Origin: Achromobacter xylosoxidans
GTDB lineage: Bacteria; Pseudomonadota; Gammaproteobacteria; Burkholderiales; Burkholderiaceae_B
Direction: 5' to 3'
Length of the DNA: 64,000 bases
Assembly (NCBI RefSeq): GCF_014490035.1
Contig: NZ_CP061008.1
Location: 4,960,001-5,024,000, forward strand
The notes under the pieces were generated by a model. That model did not search any database and was not told where the DNA came from. It was given only the letters and a program-made list of their open reading frames with translations. The translations under genes and the position numbers were made by a program. This document shows, piece after piece, positions 8,214 to 16,378 of this stretch (positions are counted from its first letter, which is position 1; the number at the start of each line of letters is the position of its first letter).

Positions 8214-9743
8214 CTAGGCTTGCGGCCAGTAGCGTTGCTTGACCAGGCGCTTGAGCAGCTTGCCGGTCTCGGTGCGCGGCATGTCGCTGGAGAAGTCCAC
8301 GCTCTTCGGGCACTTGATGGGGGAGATCCGGTCGCGGCAGTAGTCGATCAACTGCCGCGCCAGGTCGGGGCTGGCCGTGGCCGGATCGCGCAATTGCACG
8401 ACAGCCTTGACCTCCTCGCCGAACTCCGTGTTCGGCACGCCGACCACCGCCACGTCGGCCACCGCGGGATGCGTGCTCAGCAGGTTCTCCGCTTCCTGGG
8501 GATAGATGTTGACGCCGCCCGACACGATCATGTTGGACAGGCGGTCTGTCAGGTACAGATAGCCGTCCTGGTCCAGATAGCCGATATCGCCGTAGGTGGC
8601 CCAGCCGCGCGCGTTGTAGGCGCCGCGCGTCTTGTCCGGATCCTTGTGATATTCGAAGGAGCCGCCGCCGGAAAAATAGATGACGCCAGGCTGGCCCGCG
8701 GGCAGTTCGTTCAGCCCGTCCTCGCTCATGATGTGGGCCTGGCCGAACTCCGGCCGGCCGACCGAGCCGCGGTGCGCCAGCCACTCGTCGGAGCCCAGCG
8801 AGGTGCGTCCCACCAGTTCGGTGCCGCTGTAGTACTCGTACAGGATCGGCCCCCACCACGCGATCATCGCCTCCTTGACGTCGGCCGGGCACGGCGCGGC
8901 CGCGTGCACCGCGTAGCGCAGCGTGGACAGGTCGTGTCGCGCGCGCTCCTCTGGCGGCAGGCGCAGCAGGCGGATGAACATGGTCGGCACCCATTGCGAA
9001 TGGGTAACGCCATAGGTGGCGATGGCCTCCAGCGCCGCGGCCGCGTCGAATTTTTCCATCATGACGCAGCTGCCGCCCGCCCGCAGCGCCGCCATGTTCC
9101 AGCGCACCGGGGCCGCGTGGTAGAACGGCGCGGTGGACAGATAGACGGTGTCGCGGTCGAAGGCCTTCCAGGCGCTGCTGGGCGCGTCGCCAACGCGGAA
9201 ATAGCGGTTGGCCACGGACAGCGGGCGCTTGATGCCCTTGGGCAGTCCGGTGGTCCCCGACGAATACAGGAAGTCCGTGCCTTCCGGGGTTTCGGGCAGG
9301 GCCACGTCGTCGGCGTAGCGGCCGGTCCAGTCTTCGTACTGGATCGCGCTGGCGTCCGCGCCGTCCATGCTCACGCGCAGCACGCCGCGCGCGTCCAGCG
9401 CATCCGCATCCGTTTCGGCCTGGGTGTGGCCGGAGTAGAACAACACCCGCGCGTCGCAGTTCTCGATGATGTAGCGCGCTTCCTCGCGCTTGAGGTGGCG
9501 GCTGATGGTGGTGTAGTACAGGCCGACGCGGTGCGCGGCCCACAACAGTTCGAAGAAGCGCGGATGGTTCTCCAGGAACACCGCGATCACGTCGCCGGGT
9601 TGCAGGCCGGCGTCCAGCAAGGCCGCCGCGCATTTGCGGCTGCGCAGTTCCAACTCGCGCCAGGTCACCGTGGTGCCGGACGGAATCATGCGGTAGGCGA
9701 TGCCATCGGGCATCTCCCGGGCATGGGCTTCAAGTACAGACAT
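8214..9743 (-). CDS. AMP-forming acyl-CoA ligase
   Basis: Adenylate-forming enzyme of 509 residues that activates a carboxylic acid to its CoA thioester. The P-loop is YSSGTTGLPKG, the A5 motif YSGTELVGR, the A7 motif TYGDIGYLDQDGYL, the hinge DRLSNMIVSGGVNIYP, and the catalytic Lys segment RTETGKLLKR lies near the C terminus. The order in the operon (ligase, dehydrogenase, thiolase-like, DUF35) supports activation of the pathway substrate. Chain length and structure of the acid cannot be read from sequence. A second CoA synthetase of a different mechanism is encoded on the other arm. Confidence 0.88.
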   Translation of the reverse strand: MSVLEAHAREMPDGIAYRMIPSGTTVTWRELELRSRKCAAALLDAGLQPGDVIAVFLENHPRFFELLWAAHRVGLYYTTISRHLKREEARYIIENCDARVLFYSGHTQAETDADALDARGVLRVSMDGADASAIQYEDWTGRYADDVALPETPEGTDFLYSSGTTGLPKGIKRPLSVANRYFRVGDAPSSAWKAFDRDTVYLSTAPFYHAAPVRWNMAALRAGGSCVMMEKFDAAAALEAIATYGVTHSQWVPTMFIRLLRLPPEERARHDLSTLRYAVHAAAPCPADVKEAMIAWWGPILYEYYSGTELVGRTSLGSDEWLAHRGSVGRPEFGQAHIMSEDGLNELPAGQPGVIYFSGGGSFEYHKDPDKTRGAYNARGWATYGDIGYLDQDGYLYLTDRLSNMIVSGGVNIYPQEAENLLSTHPAVADVAVVGVPNTEFGEEVKAVVQLRDPATASPDLARQLIDYCRDRISPIKCPKSVDFSSDMPRTETGKLLKRLVKQRYWPQA

Positions 9744-9762
9744 GGTTCACCTCTGGTTTCTC

Positions 9763-10623
9763 TCAATGCGCCAGGCTGGCGGCGCCGTGGCTCAGCACCA
9801 CCGTGCCGCGCTCGTGCGCCAGCGCGCGGAATTGCAGGCGGTCGCCGTCGCGCCAGATCTCCACGCGCAGCGTCTCGCCTGGAAAGAACGGCGCGGAAAA
9901 ACGCGCGGCGATGGCGCCCAGGCGTTGCGCCCCCCCGGGCGCGCAGGCCTGCAGCAGCGCGCGCGCCGCCATGCCATAGGTGCACAGGCCATGCAGGATG
10001 GGCCGGTCGAAGCCCGCCGTGCGCGCCATGTGCGGCAGCGCGTGCACCGGATTGAGATCGCCGTTCAGGCGATAGAGCAATGCCTGCTGCGGCAGCGTGG
10101 CCAGCAGCACGACCTGATCGGGCTCGCGTTGCGGCGTGGCCGGCAAGGCCTCGGGCGGTTCGTCGCCCTGGCCGAAGCCGCCATCGGCGCGGCAGAACGA
10201 CACATGCTCCACCGTGGCCAGCGGCGCGCCGCTGTCGGCGTCCGAAATGTCGCGCACGGTCACCACCAGCGCACCCTTACTGGCGCCCTTGTCCACCACC
10301 CGCGTGACGCGGGTCTGGCTGCGCACCGCGCCGGCCGCGGCCAGCGGCGCGTGGAAGGTCATGCGATGCTCGCCGTGCAGGATCTTGACCCAGTCTATGC
10401 CGGTGGCCGGATCGGCGGCCCAGCCGTTGGGCGCGCCGATGGTGGCCAGGAAAGTCGGCACCACGGCCGTCCCGTCCTCGTGCACGTAGCGCAGCTCGGC
10501 TTCATCGGCAGGGTCGCTGCCGTAGCCCAGGCCCAGCGCGTAAATCATGCAGTCGCGCGCGCTGTAGCGGTCGACGCGGTCCTCGAACTTCCAGTTGCGC
10601 AGGTTTTGATAATCGATTGCCAT
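9763..10623 (-). CDS. MaoC-like R-specific enoyl-CoA hydratase (double hot-dog)
   Basis: Protein of 286 residues, two hot-dog domains as in the hydratase part of peroxisomal multifunctional enzyme 2. The hydratase-2 motif YRLNGDLNPVH with the following FDRPILHGL lies at about residues 188-221 and includes the catalytic Asp and His. It hydrates trans-2-enoyl-CoA to (R)-3-hydroxyacyl-CoA. Its start is 51 bases from the stop of a Bug receptor gene and its stop is 19 bases from the ligase start, so it belongs to the leftward operon. Confidence 0.85.
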   Translation of the reverse strand: MAIDYQNLRNWKFEDRVDRYSARDCMIYALGLGYGSDPADEAELRYVHEDGTAVVPTFLATIGAPNGWAADPATGIDWVKILHGEHRMTFHAPLAAAGAVRSQTRVTRVVDKGASKGALVVTVRDISDADSGAPLATVEHVSFCRADGGFGQGDEPPEALPATPQREPDQVVLLATLPQQALLYRLNGDLNPVHALPHMARTAGFDRPILHGLCTYGMAARALLQACAPGGAQRLGAIAARFSAPFFPGETLRVEIWRDGDRLQFRALAHERGTVVLSHGAASLAH

Positions 10624-10674
10624 GGATCATGCCTCCCGACGCATGCCGGCAGCGCCAGGCCGCCGGCATGCTGG

Positions 10675-11658
10675 TCATTCCGCCTTGATGCCGGCGGCCT
10701 TGATGATTTTTTCCCAACGGTCTTTTTCCGACCGGATGAAGCTGTCGAACTCGGCCGGCGTGCCGCCCAGCGGAATGCCGCCCTGCTGCGCCAGCTGCTT
10801 CTTCACCTCTTCATCGGCCAGGACCGCGTTGAGCTCCGTGTTCAGCCGCGCGACCACCGCCGGCGGCGTGCGCGCCGCGACCAGTACGCCCAGCCAGGCG
10901 CCGACGTCCACATCGGGATAGCCTTGCTCGGCCAGCGTCGGCACGTCGGGCAGGATCTGGCTGCGCTCGCGGGTGGTAACCGCCAGCGCCCGCAGCCTGC
11001 CCGCCTTGACCAGCGGCGCGACGGTGATCACGTTCTCGACCGTGAAGTCGACCTGGCCCGCGACCAGGTCGTTGGTCGCGGGCGCGGCGCCCTTGTAGGG
11101 CACGGTGACCGCGGTGAAGTCCAGGCGGTTCTTCAGCAGCTCTCCGCCCAGGTGTCCGGACGTGCCGATCATGGAAACCGCCATGGACAGGTTGCCCTGC
11201 TTCTTGCGGGCATAGTCGCGAAACTCCGCCAGCGTCTTGACCGGCGCGTTGGCGTTGACCACCAGCGCGTTCGGCATGGTGATGATGCGGATCACCGGGG
11301 CGAAGTCGGACATTGCGTACGGCAGCTTGCTGTACAGCGTGTAATTGACCGCGTTCGGGCCGCTGCTGCCCATGACCATCGTGTAGCCGTCGGGCTCGGC
11401 GCGCAGCAGGCCTTGCATGCCCAGGATGCCGGCCGCGCCTGCCATGTTCTCCACCACCACCGGCTGACCGAGCCGCTCTGACAGCTTCTTGCCTATCACC
11501 CGGCTGGTGATGTCCAGGATTCCGCCGGGCGAACTGGGCGCGATCAGGCGCAGGGGTTTGTTCGGATAGTCATCGGCCGCGTGCGACATCTGCGGCAAGG
11601 TTATTGCGGTCATCAGGCCGGCCAGCACTGCCAGCGTGTATCGCCTGCGTGTGTTCAT
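10675..11658 (-). CDS. Bug-family (TctC-like) periplasmic solute-binding protein
   Basis: Secreted receptor of 327 residues. The signal peptide is residues 1 to about 27 (MNTRRRYTLAVLAGL...SHA). The mature part starts DDYPNKPLRLIAPSSPGG, the typical Bug N terminus, and contains the second signature VPYKGAAPA. Bug proteins bind carboxylates through a water-mediated pincer for tripartite tricarboxylate transporters. No TctA or TctB genes are nearby, so the receptor must share membrane partners encoded elsewhere or act as a sensor component. Confidence 0.9.
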   Translation of the reverse strand: MNTRRRYTLAVLAGLMTAITLPQMSHAADDYPNKPLRLIAPSSPGGILDITSRVIGKKLSERLGQPVVVENMAGAAGILGMQGLLRAEPDGYTMVMGSSGPNAVNYTLYSKLPYAMSDFAPVIRIITMPNALVVNANAPVKTLAEFRDYARKKQGNLSMAVSMIGTSGHLGGELLKNRLDFTAVTVPYKGAAPATNDLVAGQVDFTVENVITVAPLVKAGRLRALAVTTRERSQILPDVPTLAEQGYPDVDVGAWLGVLVAARTPPAVVARLNTELNAVLADEEVKKQLAQQGGIPLGGTPAEFDSFIRSEKDRWEKIIKAAGIKAE

Positions 11659-11740
11659 GTATGTCTCCTGATTGGTTTTTTGTCCGCGGGCTTGTGGCGC
11701 CCGCTGTCTCGAATCCGGCGTACGGACCCGTTGCCGCGCG

Positions 11741-12706
11741 TCAATCCACCTTCATGCCGGTGGCGTCGACCACGCCCTGCCACTTCTTCACTTCGCTCTT
11801 CAGGAAGGCCCGGGCCTCTTCGGGGCCGCCGGTCAGGGGCCGGGCGTAGATCCGGTCCATGAACTCCTGCACATCGGGCTGCTTGTTGATGTCGGCCACG
11901 GCATCGGCCAGCTTCTTCAGGACTGGCGCCGGCACCTTGGCGGGCGCCGCCATGAAGTACACCGCTTCCACGTCGTAGCCCTTGAGGCCGGCCTCCTCGA
12001 TGGTGGGCAGGTCGGGCATCGCCTTCATGCGCTCGCGTCCGGTCACGGCCAGCGCCTTCAGCTTCTTGGACTGCACCAGCGGGATGGCGGTGGAGACGCT
12101 GCCGAACATCATGTCCACCGTGCCCGACATCAAGTCCACCTCCGCCGGCGACACCCCCTTGTAGGGCACGTGGGTCATGTCGACGCCGGCCATGACCTTG
12201 AACAGCTCGCCCGCCAGGTGGATGGACGAGCCCATGCCGGCCGAGGCGAAGGTCAGCTTGTTGCCGCCGGCCTTGGCCTTGCGCACCAGGTCGTCGACGC
12301 TCTGGATGCTGGAGCCGGGCGGCACCACCAGAATGTTCGGCGTGGACGCCACCATGCCTATGGGCATCAGGTCGCGCTCCCAGTCGTAGGGATTGCGCTT
12401 CATGGCGGCGTTGGCCGCCACATAGTTGGCCGCCATCGCGATCGTGTAGCCGTCGGCCGGCGCCTGCGTCAGCGCCTGGATCGCGATGTTGCCGCCGGCG
12501 CCCGGGCGGTTTTCCACGATGAAAGTCTGGTTGAAACGTTCGCCAAGCTTTTTGGCGTACAGGCGGGCAAGCAGGTCGGTGGCGCCGCCGGGCGCGAAGC
12601 CCACGTACACCCGCACCGGCTTGTCCGGATAAGCGTCGGCCCCGCTGGCTGCGCCTGCGGCAGCCAGGCTCAGTACCGCGGCCAACAATCCCTTCAACAT
12701 TGCCAT
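11741..12706 (-). CDS. Bug-family (TctC-like) periplasmic solute-binding protein
   Basis: Second Bug receptor, 321 residues, promoter-proximal gene of the leftward operon. The signal peptide is MAMLKGLLAAVLSLAAAG to about residue 23. The Bug motifs AYPDKPVRVYVGFAPGG and VPYKGVSPAE are present. Sequence identity with the neighbouring Bug gene is moderate, so they are paralogues of different specificity rather than a recent duplication. Being first behind the shared promoter suggests uptake or sensing of the pathway's acid substrate. Confidence 0.9.
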   Translation of the reverse strand: MAMLKGLLAAVLSLAAAGAASGADAYPDKPVRVYVGFAPGGATDLLARLYAKKLGERFNQTFIVENRPGAGGNIAIQALTQAPADGYTIAMAANYVAANAAMKRNPYDWERDLMPIGMVASTPNILVVPPGSSIQSVDDLVRKAKAGGNKLTFASAGMGSSIHLAGELFKVMAGVDMTHVPYKGVSPAEVDLMSGTVDMMFGSVSTAIPLVQSKKLKALAVTGRERMKAMPDLPTIEEAGLKGYDVEAVYFMAAPAKVPAPVLKKLADAVADINKQPDVQEFMDRIYARPLTGGPEEARAFLKSEVKKWQGVVDATGMKVD

Positions 12707-12755
12707 GAGTCGATCTCCTTCCGTTTTTTTAGAGATATGGGAATGCCGGGCCTAC

Positions 12756-12776
12756 TTATTTCCGACATGCCGAACA
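12756..12776 (-). promoter_or_regulatory. Operator copy L of the divergent catabolic promoter
   Basis: On the minus strand this reads TGTTCGGcatgTCGGAA followed by ATAA. It matches the 13-base core of operator R (12829-12849) exactly, in inverted orientation. It begins directly downstream of the leftward -10 (12776-12781), so a bound repressor would cover the leftward start site. Confidence 0.6.
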
Positions 12777-12777
12777 G

Positions 12778-12806
12778 TATAACGACGTGCCGATATTAAT
12801 TGTCAA
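12778..12806 (-). promoter_or_regulatory. Leftward promoter for the Bug/hydratase/ligase operon
   Basis: The minus strand has a consensus TTGACA at 12806-12801. Downstream is either GTTATA at 12783-12778 (17-base spacer) or TATACT at 12781-12776 (19-base spacer). The -35 element overlaps the rightward -35, so the two promoters are back to back. Confidence 0.55.
12780..12796 (+). promoter_or_regulatory. Degenerate third operator half-copy
   Basis: CGACgTGCCGA (12783-12793) repeats 10 of 11 positions of CGACaTGCCGA in operator L, exactly 20 bases away (two helical turns). It could be an auxiliary site. The flanks of the motif are not conserved. Confidence 0.35.
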
Positions 12807-12828
12807 TAATTCCGGTGATGTGTATATT
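12800..12828 (+). promoter_or_regulatory. Rightward promoter for the SDR/MaoC/synthetase operon
   Basis: TTGTCA (12800-12805), a 17-base spacer and TATATT (12823-12828) form a near-consensus sigma-70 promoter. Operator R starts at the next base. Confidence 0.65.
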
Positions 12829-12849
12829 TGTTCGGAACCTCGGAATAAA
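12829..12849 (+). promoter_or_regulatory. Operator copy R of the divergent catabolic promoter
   Basis: TGTTCGGaaccTCGGAA followed by TAAA. Same core as operator L in opposite orientation, 73 bases apart start to start. It lies over the expected rightward transcription start. The IclR-family regulator encoded in the same cluster (17583-18320) is the best candidate to bind it. Confidence 0.6.
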
Positions 12850-12934
12850 TTCAAACCTGCCAGGCGCCTATCCCGGGATGTTGGATTTCGGGTCCAGGGC
12901 GCCGGGCGCCATCAGCTACAGAAGGGGAATGGAG

Positions 12935-13687
12935 ATGGACCTGCAACTCACCGGTAAAGTCGCTGTCATCACGGGTTCCGGCCGCGGCATCGGCTATGCG
13001 TCGGCATTGGCCCTGGCGCAGGAAGGCGCCCGCATCGTCATTACCGACATCAACCCCGAATCGGTGGAACATGCGGTCGGCAGCCTGAAGCAGGCCGGTC
13101 ACGAGGCTATCGGCGCCGTGCTCGACGTCTGCGATGCGGAACAGGTCCAGACCATGGCCGAACTGGCCGCGCACAAGTTCGGCGGCATCGACATCCTGGT
13201 CAACAACGCCGGCTTCACGCGCGACAAGTACCTGCTCAAGATGCCGGTGGAGGACTGGGATTCGGTGGTCGACACCATCCTGAAGGGCGCCTACTACTGC
13301 ACCAAGGCCGCCCTGCCCTCGATGATGGAAAGGAAGTGGGGCCGCGTCATCAACATCGCCTCGCGCGCGCACTGGGGCAATCCCGGCCAGACCAACTACT
13401 CGGCCGCCAAGGCCGGCCTGATCGGCTTCACCCGCGCGCTGGCGCTGGAACAGGGCAAGTTCAACATCACCGCCAACGCCATCGCCCCGGGGCTGATCGA
13501 AACGCCGCTGGTGCGCGGCCTGTCCACCTACGAAACCCTGCGCGCCAATGCGCTGGCGCGCCAGCCGGTGCCGCGCCTGGGCGCGGTCGAGGACATCGCC
13601 AACGCGGTGGCCTTCCTGGCTTCCGAGCGGTCCTCCTTCATCACGGGCGAACTGCTGCACGTGACCGGCGGCCGCTACGCGTCGTAA
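12935..13687 (+). CDS. SDR-family oxidoreductase, FabG/3-hydroxyacyl-CoA dehydrogenase-like
   Basis: NAD(P)-dependent short-chain dehydrogenase of about 250 residues. It has the cofactor loop GSGRGIG, the NNAGFTRD motif and the active-site YSAAK. An upstream in-frame ATG at 12929 has only 1 base between it and the AGAAGGGG ribosome-binding site, while 12935 has 7, so the latter was chosen. First gene of the rightward operon. Inferred role: oxidation of the 3-hydroxyacyl-CoA made by the MaoC hydratases; the sequence alone does not exclude another alcohol substrate. Confidence 0.82.
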   Translation: MDLQLTGKVAVITGSGRGIGYASALALAQEGARIVITDINPESVEHAVGSLKQAGHEAIGAVLDVCDAEQVQTMAELAAHKFGGIDILVNNAGFTRDKYLLKMPVEDWDSVVDTILKGAYYCTKAALPSMMERKWGRVINIASRAHWGNPGQTNYSAAKAGLIGFTRALALEQGKFNITANAIAPGLIETPLVRGLSTYETLRANALARQPVPRLGAVEDIANAVAFLASERSSFITGELLHVTGGRYAS

Positions 13688-13718
13688 AACGCCCCTCCCA
13701 TCCGGAATCCGATCAGCC

Positions 13719-14207
13719 ATGCAAAGCGCAAGCCCAGTCAGCCAGCCCCCGCTACCCATCCAGCCGCCGCTGGAGGTCGGCCACCATTTCGAATCCGCCG
13801 GCCGCACCATTACCGAAAGCGACATCGTCAACTTCGCCTGCCTGTCGGGCGATTTCAACCGCCTGCACGTCGACCACGAATACGCCAGCGCCACGCCCTT
13901 CGGCCAGCGCATCGCCCACGGCCTGCTGGTGCTGTCCGTGCTGTCCGGGCTGACCACCCAGTCCAGCGGCTACCGCCAGCTGGAACCCTACGTGCTGGCG
14001 CTGATCGACATCAACTGCCGCTTTCCCAAACCCACCTTCATCGGCGACACCATCGTGGTGCGGGTAACGGTGACGGAAAAGACGAAGCAGTACCGGCCCG
14101 GCAAGGACAAGGTGGTGTTCCGGCGCGAAGCCATCAATCAGCGCGGCGAGGTAGCGGTCCAGGCCGACTTCGCGATGGTGCTGCGTTCCATGGAGGGTCA
14201 GGCATGA
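13719..14207 (+). CDS. MaoC-like single hot-dog dehydratase
   Basis: Protein of 162 residues with one MaoC hot-dog domain. The active-site segment SGDFNRLHVD (about residues 46-55) with RIAHGLL is the R-hydratase signature. It is smaller than the double hot-dog hydratase on the other arm, so it probably acts as a dimer or with a partner. Its stop overlaps the next gene's start by 4 bases (ATGA), indicating tight coupling with the NDP-forming synthetase. Confidence 0.85.
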   Translation: MQSASPVSQPPLPIQPPLEVGHHFESAGRTITESDIVNFACLSGDFNRLHVDHEYASATPFGQRIAHGLLVLSVLSGLTTQSSGYRQLEPYVLALIDINCRFPKPTFIGDTIVVRVTVTEKTKQYRPGKDKVVFRREAINQRGEVAVQADFAMVLRSMEGQA

Positions 14208-16333
14208 AGCCGTTCGCAGACCTCAGCCGCTTCGTCAATCCGCGCAACATCGCCGTGGTCGGCGCGTCCGCCCGTGAATCCAGCCAGGGACGCCGCCTTT
14301 ACGACAATCTGGCGCTGCATTCCTCGGTGCCAGGCGAGATATACGCAGTCAATCCCGCTTACCAGGAGATAGGCGGTCGGCCTTGCTGGCCTTCCATCAG
14401 CGCCTTGCCACAGGCCGAGATCGACGTGGCCCTGATCATGATCAACGCCTCGCTGGTGCTGGATGCCTTGCGGCAATGCGCGGCGCGCGGGATTCCTTTC
14501 GCGGTGGTCATGACCTCCGGCTTTTCCGAGGCGGGCGAGGAAGGCCAGCGGCTCGAACGCGAGATCGCCGAGCTGTGCGAAGCCACCGGCCTGCATGTCT
14601 ACGGGCCGAACTGTCCGGGCTTCGTCAATGTCCGCGACCGGCTGGGAATGACCTTTTCGCCCGCCTTCAAGGACGATCTGAATACCGGCTCCATCGGCCT
14701 GGCAACCCAGGGCGGCGGACTCGGCCGCAACCTGCTGCAAGGCCTGTCCTACGGCCAGGGCGTGGGCCTGTGGTTTTCCGCCGGCAACGAGGTCGACCTG
14801 GAGATTCCTGACTTCATTGCCCACATGGCGAACGATCCGAAAACCAGCGTGATCGCCTTGCTGATGGAAGGCGTGAAGGATGGCAGGCGCTTGACCGCCG
14901 CGCTGGAGCTGGCGCGCGCCCGCAACAAGCCGGTGGTGGTGCTGAAGGTCGGCCGCTCCGAAGCCGGCGTGCGCGCCGCGCAGTCGCATACGGCGTCGGT
15001 AGCCGGCACGGCCGCCGTCAACAGCGCGGTGTTCCGCCAATTCGGCGCGATCGAAGTGGACGACCTGGACCAGTTGCTGGCGGTCTCGCGCCTGCTTACG
15101 CGCATCACGCCCAAGAGCGGCAATGGCCTGTGCATCTATACGTTTTCGGGCGGGACCGCCGCGCTGGCCGCCGATATCGCCGGCGCCGCCGGCCTGCCGA
15201 TGGCGTCCTTCGCGCCCGAGACCAAGGCCGCCTTGCGCAAGCTGCTGCCGGACTTCGCCAGCATCGACAACCCCGTCGACACCACCGCCGACATCCTGCG
15301 CAACCCCGAGGCCTCGGCGGCCTGCCTGCGCGCCATATGCGCCGACCCGGCGGTGGGCACGGTGCTGTTCCCCATCCCCATGGATTACGGTTCCATCACC
15401 GACGGCATGGCGCAGGCCATCGCCACGGTGGCGGCCGAGACCGAAACCCTGATCGTGCCGGTCTGGATGAGCCGACGCCTGGGCGGCGGCTTCCAGCTGC
15501 TGGAAACCGCCGGTTTGCTGCCGTTCCTGTCGCTGTCGGATGCGATCGCGGCGCTGTCCAAGGCCATCCCTTGGAAACGGCCCGACCGCAGGGCGGTTGC
15601 GCCCCCCGCGCACGTGGACACCGCTACCAGCCAGGCCTGCATGCTCAGCGAAGCCGCGGCCAAGGCGATGCTGCGCGCGGCCGGCCTGCCGATACCTGAA
15701 GGGGTGGTGACCGCCAGCGCCGACCAGGCGGCCCGCGAAGCCGAGCGCCTGGGCTTTCCCGTGGTGATGAAGGTGGTCAGCGCCCAGATCGCGCACAAGA
15801 CCGAAGCGGGCGGCGTCAAGCTGGGCATCGCCAGCGCCGGTGCTGCGCGCGAAGCTTATGCCGCCATCCGCGAATCCGTCGCGCGCCATCATCCCGATGC
15901 CGTCATCGACGGCATCCTGGTGGAACGCATGCTGCCGCCGGGCGGCCGCGAGGTGCTGGTCGGCGTGCACAGCGATGCGGCCTTCGGCCTGGTGCTGACC
16001 TTCGGCCTGGGCGGCATCTTCGTCGAGACCATCCGCGACGTGGCGCACCGCATGGTGCCGCTGTCGCGCGACGATGCTCGCGCCTTGCTGCGCGAGATCC
16101 GCCATGCCGACGTGCTGGACGGCGTGCGCGGCCAGGCGCCCGCCGACCTTGCCGCGCTGGAGGACCTGATCCTGCGGGTATCGGACTTTGCCTGGAGCCG
16201 CCGCGACGCTTTGCAGGAACTGGAGCTCAACCCGGTCTGGGTCGGCGCCGCAGGACAGGGCGCGATGCCGCTGGACGCGCTGATCGGCCTGCGCCCCGGC
16301 GCGGACGCCGGCCTGGAGCAACGCCCATCATGA
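14204..16333 (+). CDS. NDP-forming acyl-CoA synthetase (acetate-CoA ligase family)
   Basis: Fused two-part enzyme of 709 residues. An N-terminal CoA-binding Rossmann domain (NPRNIAVVGASARESSQG) is followed by the succinyl-CoA ligase-like flavodoxin domain with the phospho-His region SHTASVAG, and a C-terminal ATP-grasp domain (about residues 485-700, starting SEAAAKAMLRAAGLPIPEG). It makes acyl-CoA from acid, CoA and ATP, or the reverse with phosphorylation of ADP. The pimeloyl- or feruloyl-type members have the same architecture. Its acid substrate here is unknown. It overlaps the MaoC gene by 4 bases. Confidence 0.86.
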   Translation: MKPFADLSRFVNPRNIAVVGASARESSQGRRLYDNLALHSSVPGEIYAVNPAYQEIGGRPCWPSISALPQAEIDVALIMINASLVLDALRQCAARGIPFAVVMTSGFSEAGEEGQRLEREIAELCEATGLHVYGPNCPGFVNVRDRLGMTFSPAFKDDLNTGSIGLATQGGGLGRNLLQGLSYGQGVGLWFSAGNEVDLEIPDFIAHMANDPKTSVIALLMEGVKDGRRLTAALELARARNKPVVVLKVGRSEAGVRAAQSHTASVAGTAAVNSAVFRQFGAIEVDDLDQLLAVSRLLTRITPKSGNGLCIYTFSGGTAALAADIAGAAGLPMASFAPETKAALRKLLPDFASIDNPVDTTADILRNPEASAACLRAICADPAVGTVLFPIPMDYGSITDGMAQAIATVAAETETLIVPVWMSRRLGGGFQLLETAGLLPFLSLSDAIAALSKAIPWKRPDRRAVAPPAHVDTATSQACMLSEAAAKAMLRAAGLPIPEGVVTASADQAAREAERLGFPVVMKVVSAQIAHKTEAGGVKLGIASAGAAREAYAAIRESVARHHPDAVIDGILVERMLPPGGREVLVGVHSDAAFGLVLTFGLGGIFVETIRDVAHRMVPLSRDDARALLREIRHADVLDGVRGQAPADLAALEDLILRVSDFAWSRRDALQELELNPVWVGAAGQGAMPLDALIGLRPGADAGLEQRPS

Positions 16334-16378
16334 CCGCCGCCGCAACGCCCTCCTCGACCATATCCGCCTAGGACTCGC

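Noticed and set aside
7164..10055. Open frame of more than 900 codons opposite the dehydrogenase, ligase and hydratase genes
   Set aside because: Crosses three well-supported genes in antisense; no motif.
12800..12934. SDR start at an upstream ATG near 12800
   Set aside because: That frame would translate the promoter and operator; the ribosome-binding site and family N terminus fit 12935.
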